Below are positions 60,489 through 64,000 of a DNA stretch of 64,000 bases, piece after piece. Source of the stretch: Colwellia maritima (GTDB lineage Bacteria; Pseudomonadota; Gammaproteobacteria; Enterobacterales; Alteromonadaceae). The stretch lies in assembly GCF_022669015.1 (NCBI RefSeq), contig NZ_JAKKSL010000001.1, forward strand, positions 664,059-728,058. The letters are read 5' to 3'. The first letter of the stretch is position 1. Each line of letters begins with the position of its first letter. A program made the translations under genes and the position numbers. Under the pieces are notes generated by a model. That model did not search any database. It was not told the DNA's origin and saw nothing but the letters and a program-made list of their open reading frames with translations.

Positions 60489-61538
60489 TGATACGCAACC
60501 AAGCTCGATTTAATATGCAAACTGGTGTTGCACTGATAACCGTTATGCTCATAGTTGCGTTATGTGCAGTAATTGCGAGCCAAATGACTGCCCGTTTACA
60601 AGTGCAAATGCAGCGTAGTGCGAATGTGGCGTTTAATCAACAAGCCTACTGGTATGCTATGGGGGCAGAGGCGTTTACAAAAAGAGTATTAATTACAGCG
60701 TTTCAAGGTGATGAAAAGGTAACGAATTTAGGACAAATTTGGGCACAAGGTGAAACCACCTATCCTGTTGATTTTGGTGAAATAACAGGCGAAATATCAG
60801 ATTTGCAAAGTTGTCTAAATCTAAATGCACTACGAGCGCCGTTAAATAATACAAATTCAGGCAGTAACGATACAAATAACACAAATAACGCAAGCCGAGC
60901 ACAAAACGCAAATAAAGTGCCAAAGACGTTTGGCATTTGAAGCACTATTGATAAATTTGGAAATTGACGATGTAAGCCAGTTTGAAGCTGAATCAATGGC
61001 TGACGCACTGACAGATTGGCTTGACTCAAACAGTAGCATAAGTAGTGCCGGTGGTGCAGAAGATAATGACTATGCGTCAAGGGAGTTTCCATACCTTGCT
61101 GCGAATAACTTTTTAGCGAGTGTCAATGAATTGAGAGTTATAGAGCACTTTACACCGAAGATTATTGAAAAAATAAAACCCTATGTTTGCGTTATTCCTG
61201 CAAGTGATATGCACAAAGTTAACATTAATACACTCAATAGTGAACATGTTGAACTGTTGCAAGCCTTACTTGATGTAACGATAGATGAAGCGCAAGATAT
61301 ATTAAGCGCAAGAGGTGAAAAGGGATTTGCTTCTATTGATGAGTTTTACAACCTACCTGAAGTTGTAAAACTCAAAAATTTTAATGATAAAAAAGATCAG
61401 TTTGTAGTTGATAGCGAATACTTTACACTTAAAACGAGTGCGAGTTTTAATGATAGCTATTTTGCCATGAACTCCGTGATGAAAGTAACTAATAACAAAT
61501 ATATTGATGTGATAAGTCGCACCGTAGGACGCAATTAA
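60488..61538 (+). CDS. gspK: minor pseudopilin GspK, frameshifted
   Basis: N-terminal QTGVALITVMLIVALCAVIA is the atypical GspK prepilin signal; FNQQAYWYAMGAEAFTKRVL follows. The frame is lost at ~60921 next to CCAAAGA and resumes as RRLAFEALLINLEIDDVSQF. The C-terminal part has YPYLAANNFLASVNELRVIE-like and KVNINTLNSEHVELLQALLD blocks. One base removed gives ~350 residues. Tip of the pseudopilus. Confidence 0.9.
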
Positions 61539-62852
61539 TGGCCGAAATTTTATACATACGCCTAGGTAGCCAAGCAAAAGATGAAATATCTTGGTTGATA
61601 ATTAATACCACAGAACAAGAGATTATTGCCAGTGGTGAATTATCGAACGCAGAACAGTTAAGTGAGTTAACTGATAAAGCGCAGCAACGTGTAGTTAGGG
61701 TATTTGTACCAGGCTGTGACGTGTTGTTAAAGCGTTTAGTTGTGCCAACTAAATCGCAACGCGCTATGCGCTCAGCTGTACCTTATATGCTTGAAGATGA
61801 GTTGGCACAAGATGTTGACGAATTATTCTTTGCTTATGCTAATTTGGCAAACAACAAGAGTGAACACAATTGTTTTGTGGCTATTACAGAGCGTGCTCAA
61901 ATGTTGCAATGGCAGTCGTGGTTAACTGATGCCAATATTGAAACGAAAAGCATGCAACCTGATGTTTTGGCTATGCCCTATGTTGAGGGGCAATATAGTG
62001 CTATAGCACTTCATTGTGTTAATTCAACGTCAGAGAAAGCAGTCAGAAGTACACAAATTGTGATTCGCCAAGATGAATGGCAAGGCTATACATTAGACAA
62101 TGATGCCTGGCAGTTTTTGTTGAATAGCCTTATTTTCTCAGGACAAAAGGAAGACGAGTCGGCAGAAGGAAGTACCACCACAATCAATGCCTATTCCAAC
62201 TTACCTTTTGTTGATGATATTGCAAACGAAAATGGCATAACGGTTGTTAATGCAGAAGAAGAATTGCCTTTAGCATTATTTGCACAGCATAGCCAAAGTA
62301 GTAGCTTCAACTTATTACAAGGTGAGTTTAAGATAAAAGAGCGTCGCTCAAAAAATCTCAGCAATTGGCTTTGGGCTGCCGGTTTTGCTGTCTGCGCGTT
62401 ATTATTTAATGTTGGCTATAAAAGTGCCCAATTATGGCAGCTTTCAGCCCAAATAAGCGATGTAGAAACACACATTATTACCCGTTATAAAAAAGTTTTT
62501 CCCAGTGCCAAAAAGGTACCTATTGGTATTGTTAAGTCGCAACTTAAAAGAAAATTAGCGCAAGTTGGCGGAACAAACGATCAAACTGGCTTTTTAACCA
62601 TGTTGTCTCAAGTACAACCTGCTTTTGCGAAAGTTCCAAAGATTAAAACCTGAGTCGTTAAAATTTGATGGTAAACGTCAAGAACTTCGACTGCAAGCAA
62701 TCGCCGATGACTACCAACATTTTGAGCGTTTTAAAAGTGCGCTTGTTGCTGAGAATTTAACGGTGCAACAAGGCGCACAAAATAATCAGGGTGATCAGGT
62801 AACAGGGTCATTTAGTATTGTTAGCAAAACAAGTAGTAAGGAAGGTTCATAA
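61538..62852 (+). CDS. gspL: type II secretion protein GspL, frameshifted
   Basis: Cytoplasmic actin-like domain (VFVPGCDVLLKRLVVPTKSQ then RAMRSAVPYMLEDELAQDVD), one membrane helix (WLWAAGFAVCALLFNVGYKS) and a periplasmic ferredoxin-like domain. Frame lost at ~62638 beside CCAAAGA; the continuation is RLKPESLKFDGKRQELRLQA to 62852. Anchors GspE to the membrane. Repaired length about 437 residues. Confidence 0.9.
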
Positions 62853-63336
62853 TGAACGTATCTTCAGTGAAAGCATGGTGGCATGGGCTTGCCATACGTG
62901 AGCAACGACTCGTGCTTGCCATGGGTTCAGCAGTGGCAATATTTTTACTTTATAGTTTAGTATGGCAACCGCTAAATGAGAATTTAGCTGCAGCTAAAAA
63001 AATCTTGTGAACCGCCAAGCATTACTTACCTGGGTGGATGAAAATACCGCTCGCTATCAAAGTGCACAATTGTCTAGCGGTAAAAATCCAACAACGGGTA
63101 GTTTATCAAGTATCGTTAATCGCACGGCTAATCAGCAACAATTAACCATTACTCGTATGCAACCCCAAGGGGAGCTATTGCAAGTTTGGCTTGATAGTGT
63201 GCCTTTTACGCAGCTGCTTTTTTGGCTAGAGCACCTCGCAAATAAAGAAGGTTTGCAAGTGCAAGCAATTGATCTCACTAAAGGTGATCTTCAGGGTGAA
63301 GTTCGCGTTCGTCGTTTACAGTTAGCAAAACAGTAA
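62852..63336 (+). CDS. gspM: type II secretion protein GspM, frameshifted
   Basis: ATG 62852 overlaps the gspL stop. MNVSSVKAWWHGLAIREQRL with one membrane helix (VLAMGSAVAIFLLYSLVW) then breaks at ~62996 in an A7 run. The other frame continues NRQALLTWVDENTARYQSAQ and the periplasmic domain to 63336. One extra A restores the protein (~162 residues). Partner of GspL. Confidence 0.88.
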
Positions 63337-63370
63337 TTCTTCTAATCAACGTGTTAAGCAGAGATAATCA

Positions 63371-64000
63371 ATGAAAAACAAATTCGCCATGGGTGGTATT
63401 TTTTTAATCGCCTATTTGGTTTTTTTAATCGCCACATTACCAACAACATTCGTGTTAAATCAAGTTTCATTGCCCAACAATATTAAAAACTCGATTCAAT
63501 ATTCAGGCGTTAGCGGAAGCATTTGGCAAACAAACATTGCGCAAATGGCAATTAATGGTACACGTATTGAAAAAGTACATGCTGACTTAAGTTTTTGGTC
63601 GTTATTTAGTTTAGCACCCAAAATAGCCATTACGTTTGGCGATTCTTTTTCTGCCGGTCCAGAAGGCAAAGTTGAATTAGTGCTTTCGCAAGAAAAAGCC
63701 AAAGATAAAAGATCTTAGCTTGTTTATAAAAGCAAATGAAGTGGCACAACAGTTAACATTGCCGTTGCCTGTAACAGCACAGGGCGATGTGCAACTAACC
63801 GTGGTAAATGCTGATATTGATTTAAAAAATAATAATCAATGTATTTCTGTTAAAGGTGATATCAATTGGTCAAAAGCGGGTGTAGAGGCCTTTGACAAGA
63901 ATATAAAGCTTGATCAACTAAATGCCGAGATAGGTTGTGAAAATGGTGCATTGACAGTCAATATTTCACCAAATAATGACTTGGGTTTAACATTTACTGC
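63371..64000 (+). CDS. gspN: type II secretion protein GspN, frameshifted and cut by the window end
   Basis: N-terminal membrane helix (FAMGGIFLIAYLVFLIATLP) and FSGVSGSIWQTNIAQMAING-like region typical of GspN. Frame lost at ~63690 near CCAAAGA; the true frame continues IKDLSLFIKANEVAQQLTLP and beyond to the window edge. Incomplete at the 3' end. Confidence 0.85.

Noticed and set aside
60693-61092. Several minus-strand ORFs inside gspK
   Set aside because: Shadow frames opposite a well-supported gspK; low-complexity Leu/Tyr-rich translations.
53097-63700. Programmed ribosomal frameshifting at CCAAAGA in the gsp genes
   Set aside because: The heptamer is read in different codon phases (CCA-AAG in gspD/K/L, xCC-AAA-GAx in gspN and RayT), and no stimulatory structure is evident; a DNA-level or sequencing cause fits better.

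Overview
The window looks like a chromosomal segment of a marine gammaproteobacterium of the Alteromonadales, most likely Colwellia-like. This is inferred from the low GC, the gene families and the core order ompR-envZ / pckA / hslO-hslR / gsp. Its main content is a pigment gene cluster of the aryl polyene (APE) type combined with dialkylresorcinol (DAR) genes, the combination known from flexirubin and arcuflavin pigments.

Layout. (1) 1-5398: left APE block with a PlsC-like acyltransferase, two ACPs (ApeE, ApeF), ApeG-like membrane protein, ApeH ligase, ApeI dehydratase, a GT2 glycosyltransferase, an LpxL-like acyltransferase, and the first 34 codons of a MIO-type aromatic ammonia-lyase (HAL). 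(2) 5399-15863: a ~10.5 kb integrative element sitting inside the HAL gene. It carries a fragment of a tesB thioesterase gene at its left edge, a tyrosine integrase, a divergent pair of RepL-like winged-helix proteins around a very AT-rich spacer, an IS21-family insertion sequence and a four-lipoprotein CsgG/DUF4810/DUF799 operon. (3) 15864-26232: the rest of HAL, then ApeK, ApeL, ApeM, a halogenase-like flavoprotein, ApeN, ApeO, ApeP, ApeR and a methyltransferase. (4) 26240-38050: accessory region with hipBA, an alpha/beta hydrolase, a FadH-like reductase, lipoproteins, a HEPN-motif protein, a RAYT element with duplicated ends, ParDE-type and YefM-YoeB toxin-antitoxin pairs, a secreted helical-repeat protein and a DUF2141 protein. 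(5) 38123-44415: DAR block with DarA, DarB, a small unknown protein, a BtrH-like acyltransferase, the FabG/ApeQ ketoreductase, a MipA/OmpV porin-like protein and an O-methyltransferase. (6) 44521-64000: housekeeping genes: mscS, a secreted protein with a CRP-like site, ompR-envZ, pckA, hslO-hslR and the type II secretion operon gspC to gspN, which runs off the window.

How the genes fit together. ACP-bound aryl starter units (ammonia-lyase, ApeH) would be elongated by ApeO/ApeR ketosynthases, reduced by the distant FabG and dehydrated by ApeI/ApeP. ApeL/M/N would export the product to the outer membrane. DarA/DarB would make a dialkylresorcinol, and the BtrH-like protein is a candidate for joining the two halves.

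Caveat. More than twenty genes here, including gspD, gspH, gspK, gspL and gspM, are broken by single-base frameshifts, mostly in homopolymers. The simplest reading is uncorrected long-read indels rather than decay, so I annotate these loci as single genes and state the break. The HAL interruption is different: it is a real insertion of ~10.5 kb.
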